NCBI GenBank assembly: GCA_937901225.1
Contig: CALCGX010000141.1
Span: 1-33,814, forward strand
Reading direction: 5' to 3'
Source of the DNA: an uncultured Bacteroidales bacterium
Lineage (GTDB): Bacteria; Bacteroidota; Bacteroidia; Bacteroidales; Paludibacteraceae
Length of the DNA: 33,814 nt
Shown here: one piece after another, positions 23,901-32,010 of the stretch
Layout: each line of letters opens with the position of its first letter
Position numbering within the stretch: the first letter of the stretch is position 1
Made by a program: the position numbers and the translations under genes
Notes under the pieces: generated by a model
What the model was told of the DNA's origin: nothing
Database searches by the model: none
The model's input: the letters and a program-made list of their open reading frames with translations, nothing else

Positions 23901-24341
23901 TACGAAGTCGAAACGAGGATCAGCAGCCAAGTCACGATCCATTTGTGTAGCTGTCACTGCGATGGTCTCGTTCTCTGCAAAACGGCGAGCGGTACTCTTG
24001 ACAATAGCAAACGCATCTGGCAGGATATCGTTGAGTGTCTTATCATAGATATCCAGCACCTCCTTTTCAAGGCGGTCAATTTCATTATACACTTTCTCGC
24101 GTTTGTCTATATCGAGCGATTCGATGCTTGCTTTGAGTTCAACAATCTTGGACTTATCCGCAGCCACCGCATCTTGCAAGCGTTGCATCAACGCTGCACT
24201 ACGTGCACGCAATTCGTCATTGCTCAAAGCATCGATCTCAGCGTAGGCTGCTTTGATTTTCTCCACATAAGGCATCACAGCACGCATATCCTTTTGCGAC
24301 TTATTGCCAAATAACTTTGTTATTATTTCTACAAATCCCAT
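20988..24341 (-). CDS. secA: Preprotein translocase ATPase SecA
   Basis: 1117 residues, longer than the ~900 of Escherichia coli but normal for Bacteroidota, which carry insertions. Walker A is MATGEGKTLV (201-210); Walker B is VDEVDSVLIDDARTP (308-322). The helicase motifs SGMTGTAETEAGEFYNIYKL, TNMAGRGTDIKL and QLRGRAGRQGDPGSS are present. The C-terminal tail has an Ala/Gln linker and the zinc-binding DPCPCGSGKKYKQCHG that contacts SecB. It drives Sec-dependent export of the many signal-peptide proteins in this window. It is the first gene of a six-gene unit reaching the HD hydrolase, with a promoter at 24405-24435. Confidence 0.98.
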   Translation of the reverse strand: MGFVEIITKLFGNKSQKDMRAVMPYVEKIKAAYAEIDALSNDELRARSAALMQRLQDAVAADKSKIVELKASIESLDIDKREKVYNEIDRLEKEVLDIYDKTLNDILPDAFAIVKSTARRFAENETIAVTATQMDRDLAADPRFDFVDIDGDKAIYHNSWTAGGNEVIWDMVHYDVQLIGGVVLHGAVKNDKEQRGSIAEMATGEGKTLVATLPVFLNALTHEGVHVVTVNDYLAKRDSEWMGPLYMFHGLTVDCIDKHKPNSDERRRAYACDITFGTNNEFGFDYLRDNMATSPMDLVQRGHNYAIVDEVDSVLIDDARTPLIISGPVPKGEDQLFDEYKHRVELLVRTQNTLTTKLLAEAKAKMQSTDEKEREAGELSLFRAYKGMPKSKALIKYLSEPGVKVRLQKTEEFYMQENEKNMHVATDELYFVIDEKHKTIELTDKGIDTLTGNMEDTQFFVLPDVGSEVAEIEKSGLSVEEKQQKKDEVLANYSIKSERVHTVHQLLKAYTLFEKDVDYIIDDNQVKIVDEQTGRVMDGRRWSDGLHQAVEAKENVKVEAATQTFATITLQNYFRMYHKLSGMTGTAETEAGEFYNIYKLDVVVIPTNRPIAREDMNDRIYRTKREKYNAVIEEVEELVKAGRPVLVGTTSVEISELLSKLLTLRKIKHNVLNAKLHQHEANVVAEAGRPGVVTIATNMAGRGTDIKLTKEVKDAGGLAIIGTERHESRRVDRQLRGRAGRQGDPGSSVFYVSMEDDLMRMFGSDRLAGLMDKMGFQEGEMIEHNMISSSIERAQKKVEENNFGIRKRLIEYDDVMNQQRNVIYAKRHHALMGERIGVDITNMIYDTADALIAEARATMDYEALQLDVMQVFAMEVPFAEDTFRSSRENVLADQLAEAALETFKRRMETLQKVAYPVIKKVYEERGAMYENILIPITDGKKVYNIAVNLKAAYETECKEVIREFEKRMVLYVIDDEWKDHLRQLDELKQSVQNASYEQKDPLLIYKLESFNIFKQMLDAFNRRTISILFRGQIPNRDPEEVRQAHAQQRHDYSRYRTQKDAVAQAAQASGHAAAAGRDTREQQRPEPLRVEKKPRPNDPCPCGSGKKYKQCHGKMEA

Positions 24342-24348
24342 ATCTTTT

Positions 24349-24376
24349 AGTTAATAGTTAACAGTTAATAATTGAC
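24349..24376 (-). repeat. Heptamer tandem repeat before secA
   Basis: Plus-strand units AGTTAAT, AGTTAAC, AGTTAAT, AATTGAC, ending seven bases from the secA ATG. It sits within the untranslated leader between the promoter at 24405 and the start codon. Confidence 0.8.
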
Positions 24377-24404
24377 ATTTCATTTGATTGCACAAATTAG
24401 CGTG

Positions 24405-24435
24405 CAAAGTTACAAAAAAACATTGACATATACAA
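24405..24435 (-). promoter_or_regulatory. Bacteroidota-type promoter of the secA operon
   Basis: Minus strand: TTG (24435-24433), 20 bases, TAACTTTG (24412-24405), giving a leader of roughly 60 bases that contains the heptamer repeat. Confidence 0.78.
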
Positions 24436-24461
24436 GTTCTTTGCATTTTTGTCTAACACAA

Positions 24462-26366
24462 TTATAGTATAATTTTATATTTCTCACTATCTTGGATTAT
24501 CACAAAAACGCCCTTCTGGCCCTTAGGAAGTTCATTTCCAACAAAACGCCCCATGATATCATAAACTCGCATTTCGGAAATAGTAACCACGTCATCCAAA
24601 TTAGATGCAGCCCCAGCCCACTTCGCATACAATGTTCCTTTCCAACCAGCTGGTATTTCTGTAAATTTCTTACCTCGCAGTGCTTTACTATTGTACCAGC
24701 CTCCAAACTCACAACCATCCTTTCTCGGGATAGGCAGTATATATGTTTCCGTAACATAGGTTGGCAATTCTACATCCACCACGCCACCATTGAGTTCCCA
24801 AAATATCACTGCTGGGTGTTCAAATACTCCAGTCCCCTCAAAAGTAGCAGCTGCATGTTCTATTCCATAACGATCATAAGTACAAACTGCTATAGTAAGT
24901 TTACTTATATCACCTAAACCTGTTAAATTAATATATTTATTATAGGTCATTCTGTAGAGATATTCTGGGTTATCAATTGCATCTTCCCAACTCATACCAC
25001 GAGGAAAGGCATAGACAGTGAAGCGCTCTGCAGTAGGGTGCGACCACGACAGAATAGAATCGGTAAGTATAATATCTGTAGGTGCAGTAAAAGATTCGTT
25101 TGCTTTCCAACTCATTGGCGGCGGCAGAGCCTTTAATTGAAAATGAGATGCTTTAAGTTCCCTGAATAATTGCATATAAGCTGTCGTGTGAAAAAATACT
25201 GAACCAGTATAACCTGACGATAAATTCGCACGATTGGCATCTATTTGACGTTGAAGTTCCACGACTCCATCACCATATCCAGAGAGACCTGCAGTAGGAT
25301 CTGTGACTCCATAGGCTGCTTGTGAAGCAAAAAAATGTACACGCTGACCATTCGAAAGTTTGTTAGAGAAATTCTCGCATACTGTTTTTGCCCACCACTT
25401 GCAGAGTACATCATAATCTTGCCTTGTCACTTGAGTGGACCAATAGATTTGTGGATTGAGATAATCCACCCAGCCTTGTTTTGCCCACTCCAATGCGTTA
25501 CAATAGAGATAATCATACGACTCCATCGCACTGATACCTGCAGGCAGTGAAATACCATAAGCTGCTGCTGCATTAGCTTTCATAGACCAACTTCCAGGAA
25601 CACCCATACCAAAACGAACCCATGGTTTCACTTCTTGAATAGCCTTATATAACTTGCATATTACGGAATCTACATTGGCACGACGCCAGTCATCATCGGT
25701 GCTACCATCTCTGTCCACATCTTTGACATTGGATGGTTTATATAATGCCTTCGACTTGGCATCCTCGCTATAAGTACCGCCATACGCATAAAAATAATCA
25801 TCCATCACTATTCCATCTATATCATAGTTATTGATAATCTCCATGATGACATTATGTACATATTCGCGTGCTTCCGGATATCCTGGATCTATGATTTGTC
25901 CCTTAAAGGAGCTATTATTATATTTAATTATCCATTGTCCTGCATTCTTCCATACCAAATCAGTTGTATCAAGCACTCCAGATGAGGTAACACGGAACGG
26001 ATTCACCCATACATGCAATTCTATACCCCGCTTGTGGGCTTCTTCAATGGCAAATGCCAATGGGTCATATCCTGGGTCGCCACCTCGCGTACCTGTGAGC
26101 GATTGAGACCATGGCTCATAGGATGATTGATAAAGCGCATCACAGAAGGAACGAACCTGCAGACATGCCGCATTCATATTACCAAGTTCCATGATATCGA
26201 AGATATTGCACAGCATCTCTTTCTGCGACTGCATGTGAGTTGTTTTAGGCCAATCAATACCATTACCTGTGAGCCACGTTGCACGAAACTCGTGCATGGG
26301 GTTCTCCGCGAAAAGGACCACATTTGCAAAAAGGACTGCAAGAAGAAAAATGAGTGTTTTTTTCAT
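24462..26366 (-). CDS. Family 10-like glycosidase (GHL10/DUF187) with InlB-type repeat and sorting tail
   Basis: 634 residues from ATG 26366; the open frame extends upstream through the promoter, so the later ATG with its signal peptide (MKKTLIFLLAVLFANVVLFA) is chosen. The catalytic-like domain (about 22-400) shows FRATWLTGNGIDWP, GIELHVWVNPFRV, IDPGYPEAREYVHNVIMEII, DIDGIVMDDYFYAY with the acidic pair, and WVDYLNPQIYW, matching the GHL10 (DUF187) barrel. A fibronectin-like part follows. A Listeria-Bacteroides InlB repeat (about 525-580: FWELNGG, EFGGWYNS, GTLYAKW) comes next, and a type A sorting tail (MRVYDIMGRFVG, then KYKIIL) ends the chain. It probably acts on extracellular or envelope glycan; the substrate is unknown. 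Confidence 0.87.
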   Translation of the reverse strand: MKKTLIFLLAVLFANVVLFAENPMHEFRATWLTGNGIDWPKTTHMQSQKEMLCNIFDIMELGNMNAACLQVRSFCDALYQSSYEPWSQSLTGTRGGDPGYDPLAFAIEEAHKRGIELHVWVNPFRVTSSGVLDTTDLVWKNAGQWIIKYNNSSFKGQIIDPGYPEAREYVHNVIMEIINNYDIDGIVMDDYFYAYGGTYSEDAKSKALYKPSNVKDVDRDGSTDDDWRRANVDSVICKLYKAIQEVKPWVRFGMGVPGSWSMKANAAAAYGISLPAGISAMESYDYLYCNALEWAKQGWVDYLNPQIYWSTQVTRQDYDVLCKWWAKTVCENFSNKLSNGQRVHFFASQAAYGVTDPTAGLSGYGDGVVELQRQIDANRANLSSGYTGSVFFHTTAYMQLFRELKASHFQLKALPPPMSWKANESFTAPTDIILTDSILSWSHPTAERFTVYAFPRGMSWEDAIDNPEYLYRMTYNKYINLTGLGDISKLTIAVCTYDRYGIEHAAATFEGTGVFEHPAVIFWELNGGVVDVELPTYVTETYILPIPRKDGCEFGGWYNSKALRGKKFTEIPAGWKGTLYAKWAGAASNLDDVVTISEMRVYDIMGRFVGNELPKGQKGVFVIIQDSEKYKIIL

Positions 26367-26395
26367 TGTCTTATAGTATGATAACAAATTGACCG

Positions 26396-26426
26396 CAAAG
26401 GTAGTATATTTTTTGCACTTATGCAA
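26396..26426 (-). promoter_or_regulatory. Bacteroidota-type promoter of the GHL10 gene
   Basis: Minus strand: TTG (26426-26424), 20 bases, TACCTTTG (26403-26396), 29 bases before the ATG. It excludes the upstream start options of that gene. Confidence 0.75.
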
Positions 26427-26437
26427 GAGAAAACAAA

Positions 26438-26463
26438 AAAAGAGGGTGCTTACACCCTCTTTT
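26438..26463 (-). terminator. Rho-independent terminator after the amidase gene
   Basis: 11-bp stem AAAAGAGGGTG / CACCCTCTTTT with a four-base loop; on the minus strand a T-rich run (TTTTTTTGTTTT in effect) follows. It separates the amidase gene from the GHL10 promoter 12 bases further on. Confidence 0.85.
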
Positions 26464-26510
26464 AATATGAATCACCAATTATCTTGACGATTAGTAAGGT
26501 TTACATACTA

Positions 26511-29500
26511 TTATTTGCTAATGGTAGCACCTTGTGCGTTGTAGGTTGTGCCATTCAGGAGTATGTGGAGATAACCATTTTCAATATACTTACGTTTACT
26601 ATCTTCTGGTGCTACAATTTGCTCTACATCCGAAGATACAGAAGGTTCAAATTGCACGCGTAAAGCATCAACACTTACCTCACCCTTTCCTGACAAGAAA
26701 GAAGATTGGCGAACCAACTTAAAGCCCATGAATTGGTAATCTACGCCTGCTGGCAAAGCCGACATATCAGCCTCTTGATAGAGCCAGCCCGCATAATCCA
26801 AATCACAGATCTTGGTATATTGGATATCACCTTCTACAGCCCACTTCGCATAAAGTGTATTGAATGAGTAATCTGCATTGATATACATACCCAAAATAGA
26901 ATTGCTATTTCCCAAAATAGCAGTCACATTATCAGCCACATAGACAGCTTCACCATTATCCTCAGAGAAGGTATATGAGAATTTATTGGAAGCTAAACCT
27001 TCTTTTTTAGAGTTCTTATTAATACCTGTAGATACAGATGCTACGCCTACAGAGTTTTCTTTATCACCCTCAAAGAATACGGTATCCAATGTATTAACCA
27101 TAGGAGTCGAAGTAGCAACTTCACCACCAGTACGGAAAGTAATGGTAACAGGATCAGTCACAAGTACACCATTGACATCTGCTATCTCAGCTCCAATGAC
27201 CATCTTATAATCAGAATTTGGTTGCAATGTACCTGCTTTCAACTCAAATCTTGCGGAACCGTAAGGTTCTGGTGCAGCACCATTAAGTTTGATATTACGT
27301 GCTACAGGACTAATATCCTTGTCATTGGCATCATAGAGTTTGAGATATTTGTTCGCTGTATTAGCCAATTTACCATCAAAAATAGCGATAAACGCAGCAT
27401 CCAATGGCACTCCTTCCGAACCATCTACAGGATAAGTTTGAACCACCTCAAGATTACCACGCAATGATGTACGGAACTTGAAAGAGAATGGTTGTTGCAT
27501 ATAATTTTCAAAGGTAGTATCAGGATGGCAAGCACCAGTACCAATAGTAATCGTATATTCGGTACCTGGCTCAAAACGTTTAGCAGGTTTGAAGCGCAAT
27601 GTACGGTTATCATTCTCAAAACTAATCGTACCTTCAACCGCAGGAGAAATAGTGAGTGCTTCAGCAGTAGCTTCGGTATTCATATCCCAGTTGAAAGTGA
27701 TAGTAGGTTGTACAGATACCAATACGCTATCTGTTATTTCAACCTTTGGAGTATAAGCAATTACCTCTGGAGGAGTTTGACGCATCAAAGATAGAGCAAA
27801 TATGCCATATGAGATCTCGTTGTTTTTCACCTCAAGTATTTGCTCTTGTGGATAATAACCCTCTGGTTTTGCCTTCACGGTATAAGTACCAGGTTGGAGA
27901 TTCCAGAAATAATATACACCATTGTACAATGTGTCGGTAACATATGTATCCAAGAGTTGGTCACCTTGCCAAAGTTCTACCAAGCCACGGAGGATTGGAC
28001 GATACTCGTCGCGAGTACCCTTGCGCGCTTTGTAATTAGGGAACTCTTGCTTTTGATATACATCATGAATACGACCACCAATTGCACCATATGGCAATTC
28101 ACCATTGCAGAAGTAGGTATAGAAGGTCTTTGTAAATTGGAATGACTCTTGACGTTTGTAGTCAATATTCATAAGTCGGTATGTCTCAGGCAGATAATCG
28201 TGCATCATACCCTCAGAGATCGTACCTGGCACTTTCAAGTTACGCATCACACCATAACCATTAGACCATCCCATGATGGTACGAGCAAAAGTCTTATCAC
28301 CTGCAATGTTTGGCTCGCGTGACCAGCAGCTCACTTGGTTAGAATATTGGTTATTACCCATCAATGTGGTAATGGCACGTGCTTCATTGCAAACCCACTC
28401 TGGAACTTTCTCTGGATAACCATTCAATCCATAAGGGTCGCCTGGTGTAATACCTGAGTGCAATTGCAAGATATAGTTGGATGGGTTACCTGCATTCGAG
28501 TGAATAGAGAGCATAAAGTCAGCATTCCATGTGCTAGCCTCAGCAGAGATACCAGAGAGGGAACGGTCATCAGCAGTAGTATTATGAATACGTGATAGCT
28601 TGGTCTGGAAGCCTAGTGCACGAAGCATGGTATCAAGACGGAGACCTTTGTCGAGGTTAGAAGTACTCTCCCAGAAACTTTGCTCACGAGTATAACCCAA
28701 TTCCTCATTTACTACACTGCCTATGAAAATAGGATATAGATACATCAAGCGGTCATCGGAGTCATAACCACCATGACCTGGGTTAATGTAAATCTTGTAG
28801 TCCGCTGGATTGGTAGAAGCAGCACGTTTTGCTTGACGCTTCATCTCATTGAGCAAGGTGCCATCCACCTCTTGCACCAAACGTGGCATTTCTTTGCGGA
28901 TAGGTTGTTCTGTGAGATTCAACTGCATCAAACGAATCTGACCTTTCTCGGTGTGATATACAATACGACCAGAATTAGCGTCCACATTAGGATAGTATCC
29001 CATTTCCTTGGCATCAGTCAACTCTTGACGCTCTAAACCGTCCACAGAAGCAATAACGATATTGGAGGAAGTGAAATAATAACCATCGTGTTGGTCGTTC
29101 ATACCCACAATATAGTCATTTCCAAACCATACAGGTGCATTCACATTACCTACATTAATAATCTCCTTACCATTGAGGTCGCAAACCGCTGTACCCAACT
29201 TGGTATTAAAGAGAATCATTGTTTGATCTGGAGAAAGCGATGCCCAAATATAATTGACATCACCGTGGGGTTTGAGCACCACCTTTTCACCATTGCGATA
29301 GAGATTCAGTTCGAGGTTCTCATTATCTACACGCAGTGTTGCGTTTTCATCTACAGTTGCTGTTAGATAACTAGCATTTTCTGCCTTGAGATAAGTAACG
29401 GTTTTAGCATCTGCAAAACGTGGGAAATAGCCTTCTCCCAACTTTACATTGCTGAGTACACGGAGATCTGCGTTGATTGACAAACAAACGCAAAATAATG

Positions 29501-29525
29501 TAGCAATAGTAAGAATTTTTCTCAT
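26511..29525 (-). CDS. Exported zinc amidase (amidase_3-like) with propeller-like N-terminus and Ig-like domains
   Basis: 1004 residues with a signal peptide (1-19). Residues ~20-215 are short repeats like a TolB/WD propeller (YIWASLSPDQTMILFNTK, YYPNVDANSGRIVYHTEKG). The amidase_3 domain (about 243-470) shows YINPGHGGYDSDDR with His251, Glu286, SIHSNAG with His342 and the catalytic Glu438 in TISEGMMHDY, a complete N-acetylmuramoyl-L-alanine amidase set. A carboxypeptidase-regulatory-like module (about 490-580), two Big_5-like domains (about 590-830) and a lectin-like region follow. The tail KYIENGYLHILLNGTTYNAQ is shared with the two upstream neighbours. It probably acts outside the cell or at the surface on peptidoglycan or another amide-linked glycan. 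Such proteins are sometimes labelled xanthan lyase; the zinc residues argue for amidase. Confidence 0.87.
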   Translation of the reverse strand: MRKILTIATLFCVCLSINADLRVLSNVKLGEGYFPRFADAKTVTYLKAENASYLTATVDENATLRVDNENLELNLYRNGEKVVLKPHGDVNYIWASLSPDQTMILFNTKLGTAVCDLNGKEIINVGNVNAPVWFGNDYIVGMNDQHDGYYFTSSNIVIASVDGLERQELTDAKEMGYYPNVDANSGRIVYHTEKGQIRLMQLNLTEQPIRKEMPRLVQEVDGTLLNEMKRQAKRAASTNPADYKIYINPGHGGYDSDDRLMYLYPIFIGSVVNEELGYTREQSFWESTSNLDKGLRLDTMLRALGFQTKLSRIHNTTADDRSLSGISAEASTWNADFMLSIHSNAGNPSNYILQLHSGITPGDPYGLNGYPEKVPEWVCNEARAITTLMGNNQYSNQVSCWSREPNIAGDKTFARTIMGWSNGYGVMRNLKVPGTISEGMMHDYLPETYRLMNIDYKRQESFQFTKTFYTYFCNGELPYGAIGGRIHDVYQKQEFPNYKARKGTRDEYRPILRGLVELWQGDQLLDTYVTDTLYNGVYYFWNLQPGTYTVKAKPEGYYPQEQILEVKNNEISYGIFALSLMRQTPPEVIAYTPKVEITDSVLVSVQPTITFNWDMNTEATAEALTISPAVEGTISFENDNRTLRFKPAKRFEPGTEYTITIGTGACHPDTTFENYMQQPFSFKFRTSLRGNLEVVQTYPVDGSEGVPLDAAFIAIFDGKLANTANKYLKLYDANDKDISPVARNIKLNGAAPEPYGSARFELKAGTLQPNSDYKMVIGAEIADVNGVLVTDPVTITFRTGGEVATSTPMVNTLDTVFFEGDKENSVGVASVSTGINKNSKKEGLASNKFSYTFSEDNGEAVYVADNVTAILGNSNSILGMYINADYSFNTLYAKWAVEGDIQYTKICDLDYAGWLYQEADMSALPAGVDYQFMGFKLVRQSSFLSGKGEVSVDALRVQFEPSVSSDVEQIVAPEDSKRKYIENGYLHILLNGTTYNAQGATISK

Positions 29526-29540
29526 AAAAGTATTATTTTA

Positions 29541-29590
29541 AAGTTGTTTAATATTGTTCAAAGTAGTTCAACATCGTTTAGCGTTGTGTA
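29541..29590 (-). repeat. Decamer tandem repeat between the phosphodiesterase-glycosidase and amidase genes
   Basis: Five plus-strand units at a strict 10-base period: AAGTTGTTTA, ATATTGTTCA, AAGTAGTTCA, ACATCGTTTA, GCGTTGTGTA; the core GTTYA is the conserved part. It fills the spacer and includes the stop codon (29578-29580) and last codons of the upstream gene. Confidence 0.65.
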
Positions 29591-31878
29591 CCAAGAATGG
29601 TATATATTTGGTTATTGCGCTTTATGAGCAATTGACCATTCTCCACGAACTTAGTAGATTCAGAAGATGAAATCGTATTTTCTACACCAGTATTGGTAGA
29701 ATCATCGCTGAACACCTCAATGATACCTGGCAAAGTAATATAACGTTCACCATTTTCGGTTCCAGTAGTAGGAATAAACTTTAATGCTTTGAAGAGCAAT
29801 GGAAATATCGCCACATCCTCACCAAATACTTCTTTCACATTGATTTCCAACACATTCTCTTTACCTACAGTTGGATTTAAGAACGTGATTTGATTGGTCG
29901 TATTCGAATTGTTAGCACGAAGCATGACAATCACCTTTTCATAAACCGCATCACTAGTAAATGGAATTTGAATCTTTTCTGGCAAAGAATACAATAGTGA
30001 GTCTTTAGCCATTTGTACAAACTTATTACGACCTGATCCATAGGTAAAAGTGAGAGTAACAGGAACATCGTCATTAGAAGGAACTGACAATGTAGGTTTG
30101 AAAGATGTTGGCGAGGCAGTAAGTTCCCATGTTGCTGTAGCACGGAAGTCATCCCAAACTATTTTGTTAGCCTCAGCCACCTCTACATTTACGATAAGCG
30201 TATCCGCGAACTCACCCAAAGTACCCACAATCATGGTTTGACCATTTGTATGACCTGTGATCTCTCCTTGTTCGTTGACTGTAGCAATCGCAGGATCTAA
30301 CGAGTTCCACTCCAAAGCTTCCGCCAAGATTTCAATCTTATTATTGCCTACCGTACCATTAACTTCCACTTTGTAAGGATGCAGAGCATCACACAAAACA
30401 GTATCCAATCGAATAGAGATAGAAGCTGAAATGATAATACGCACATCTAACTCTGTCGAGATATTACCCCAAGTAGCCGTAAGTTTTCCTCCCTCCGTAC
30501 CAGAAGCAAGCAAACGACCATCAGGTAAGATTTCGCCCAAAGAAGGATCACAAGAGAGTTTTACGTCCACCACATTGGTATCAACGAGAACACCATATTG
30601 GTTGTAACCCAAGAATTTTGGTGCTGCAACGCCATAGCGAGGCAATGAATAAATAGGTTGGTATGGTGCAATAGCAGTGATGGTATTATCCACCTCAGGA
30701 ACGCTTGCCACCGCAAACATACCATTACCACACGCACGCTCGCTGCCATCCGAACCATTATTCATCTGTCCAAAAGGACGAATATACAAGCCCGAACTAC
30801 CACCGCCATCCCAGTTGACTGCGTAGTGAGCACCATAATGCTTCATGATTTCGCCCAGCACCTTAGTGGTACATCCTGCACTCTTATTGCTACGTCCATC
30901 CACTACAAGGAAATACTGGATGTGTCCATCCTCCGATGTACCAAAAGCGGTACGAGGGTGCAATTCGTTCCAGAAATTGGATTGCTCTACTTGACCATTA
31001 TTCACAATTAGTCCATAAGTGTCACCACCTATACATTGTGCAACATCCACCTCTTTGCCGTCAAAGATGAGCGACATATTTACTGCTACTTCATCACCGA
31101 CATTGATTGCATCCAAAGCAGCAGCCATGGTACCATGACCTGATAGTACTACTTTACCTGCAGATAGCGGCATAGAACCTATGTTTTGCTGTTTATCAGT
31201 AATTTTCAGCCTCATAGTGCCCGAAGTTTGCCAACGTTCGCCAGAAAGAAGCTCTGCTTGGAGCTCTGTACCATAGGCATTGGTGCCTGTGGTAGCAGCG
31301 TTGTGGGCATTATAGAGTACGAGTTCGTTCTCGTTGCGTTTATAATTCACATGATGAATTTTAAGGGTATCATTCGCAGTAACAAGTGCGAATGAATAGC
31401 CAATATTTGTAGCTAGGATACCCAAGCCTTCATCGGTCACACCACCTGCACGGCGAGATGTGGCAGCCGAAGGCGTGTGCGCGAACTCACTATTCACAAT
31501 CGTCAAACCAACAGGTAGTCCCACATCACCAGTTGTCACAAAGAAGTCACCATTGGTACCCGCGAAGAAGATCTTGTTATCCGTGGTACTGCGAGTAGCC
31601 ATTGCAGATGGACGCTCCGTACCTACAATTTGTCCTTTGCCAAGCACTTCCTCGATATGCACATATGGGTTGCGTGTATCTACCGTCAAAAGCCAGCAAT
31701 CAAGACGCCCTTTGGCATCGCTCTGACGGAGCATACGTAACTCGTAGAAAGTAGCACCAGGTCCTGCTGGATACATTGATAATGTGTCAATGTTGTATGC
31801 TACGCCATTCAATGTAAGCGCCGCAAAGGATGAAACGGTAACGCAAATAGCGAAAATAGAAAGTAGAATTTTTTTCAT
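29578..31878 (-). CDS. Exported phosphodiester glycosidase (NAGPA/DUF2233 family) with Ig-like domain
   Basis: 766 residues from ATG 31878; an ATG ten codons upstream lies in the -7 box of the promoter and cannot be used. Signal peptide residues 1-19 (ends SSFA). The NAGPA domain spans about 55-390: FFAGTNGDFFV, then HPRTAFGTSEDGHIQYFLVV, then DGRSNKSAGCTTKVLGEIM and NWDGGGSSGLYI, the family signature around the catalytic region. Family members remove GlcNAc from phosphodiester-linked glycans or act on exopolysaccharide. Bacterial Ig-like (Big_2) modules follow (about 420-560: IATVNEQGEITGHTNGQTMI), then a beta domain and a short shared tail (KFVENGQLLIKRNNQIY). It is predicted to be exported and surface-linked; it precedes the amidase gene in one transcription unit. 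Confidence 0.87.
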   Translation of the reverse strand: MKKILLSIFAICVTVSSFAALTLNGVAYNIDTLSMYPAGPGATFYELRMLRQSDAKGRLDCWLLTVDTRNPYVHIEEVLGKGQIVGTERPSAMATRSTTDNKIFFAGTNGDFFVTTGDVGLPVGLTIVNSEFAHTPSAATSRRAGGVTDEGLGILATNIGYSFALVTANDTLKIHHVNYKRNENELVLYNAHNAATTGTNAYGTELQAELLSGERWQTSGTMRLKITDKQQNIGSMPLSAGKVVLSGHGTMAAALDAINVGDEVAVNMSLIFDGKEVDVAQCIGGDTYGLIVNNGQVEQSNFWNELHPRTAFGTSEDGHIQYFLVVDGRSNKSAGCTTKVLGEIMKHYGAHYAVNWDGGGSSGLYIRPFGQMNNGSDGSERACGNGMFAVASVPEVDNTITAIAPYQPIYSLPRYGVAAPKFLGYNQYGVLVDTNVVDVKLSCDPSLGEILPDGRLLASGTEGGKLTATWGNISTELDVRIIISASISIRLDTVLCDALHPYKVEVNGTVGNNKIEILAEALEWNSLDPAIATVNEQGEITGHTNGQTMIVGTLGEFADTLIVNVEVAEANKIVWDDFRATATWELTASPTSFKPTLSVPSNDDVPVTLTFTYGSGRNKFVQMAKDSLLYSLPEKIQIPFTSDAVYEKVIVMLRANNSNTTNQITFLNPTVGKENVLEINVKEVFGEDVAIFPLLFKALKFIPTTGTENGERYITLPGIIEVFSDDSTNTGVENTISSSESTKFVENGQLLIKRNNQIYTILGTQR

Positions 31879-31905
31879 GGTACCTATTGATTTGAAATTT
31901 GCCTG

Positions 31906-31936
31906 CAAAGTTACAACTTTTTTTTGAAATATGCAA
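31906..31936 (-). promoter_or_regulatory. Bacteroidota-type promoter of the NAGPA-amidase unit
   Basis: Minus strand: TTG (31936-31934), 20 bases, TAACTTTG (31913-31906), leaving a leader of about 20 bases before ATG 31878. Confidence 0.78.
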
Positions 31937-31960
31937 ACGTTTGTGATTTTTTATAAAAAA

Positions 31961-31986
31961 AGAGTGTGCCCAGAAGGACACACTCT
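31961..31986 (-). terminator. Rho-independent terminator after the truncated surface-protein gene
   Basis: Stem AGAGTGTG / CACACTCT with a ten-base loop that can pair further (CC/GG); the minus strand continues in TTTTTTTATAAAAAA. It lies 25 bases after the stop at 32011. Confidence 0.82.
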
Positions 31987-32010
31987 GAATAATTATTTAT
32001 AAGATATATC

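Noticed and set aside
31787..31981. Small minus-strand open frame over the promoter of the NAGPA gene
   Set aside because: It overlaps the signal-peptide coding region in another frame and the promoter; no ribosome site or homology.
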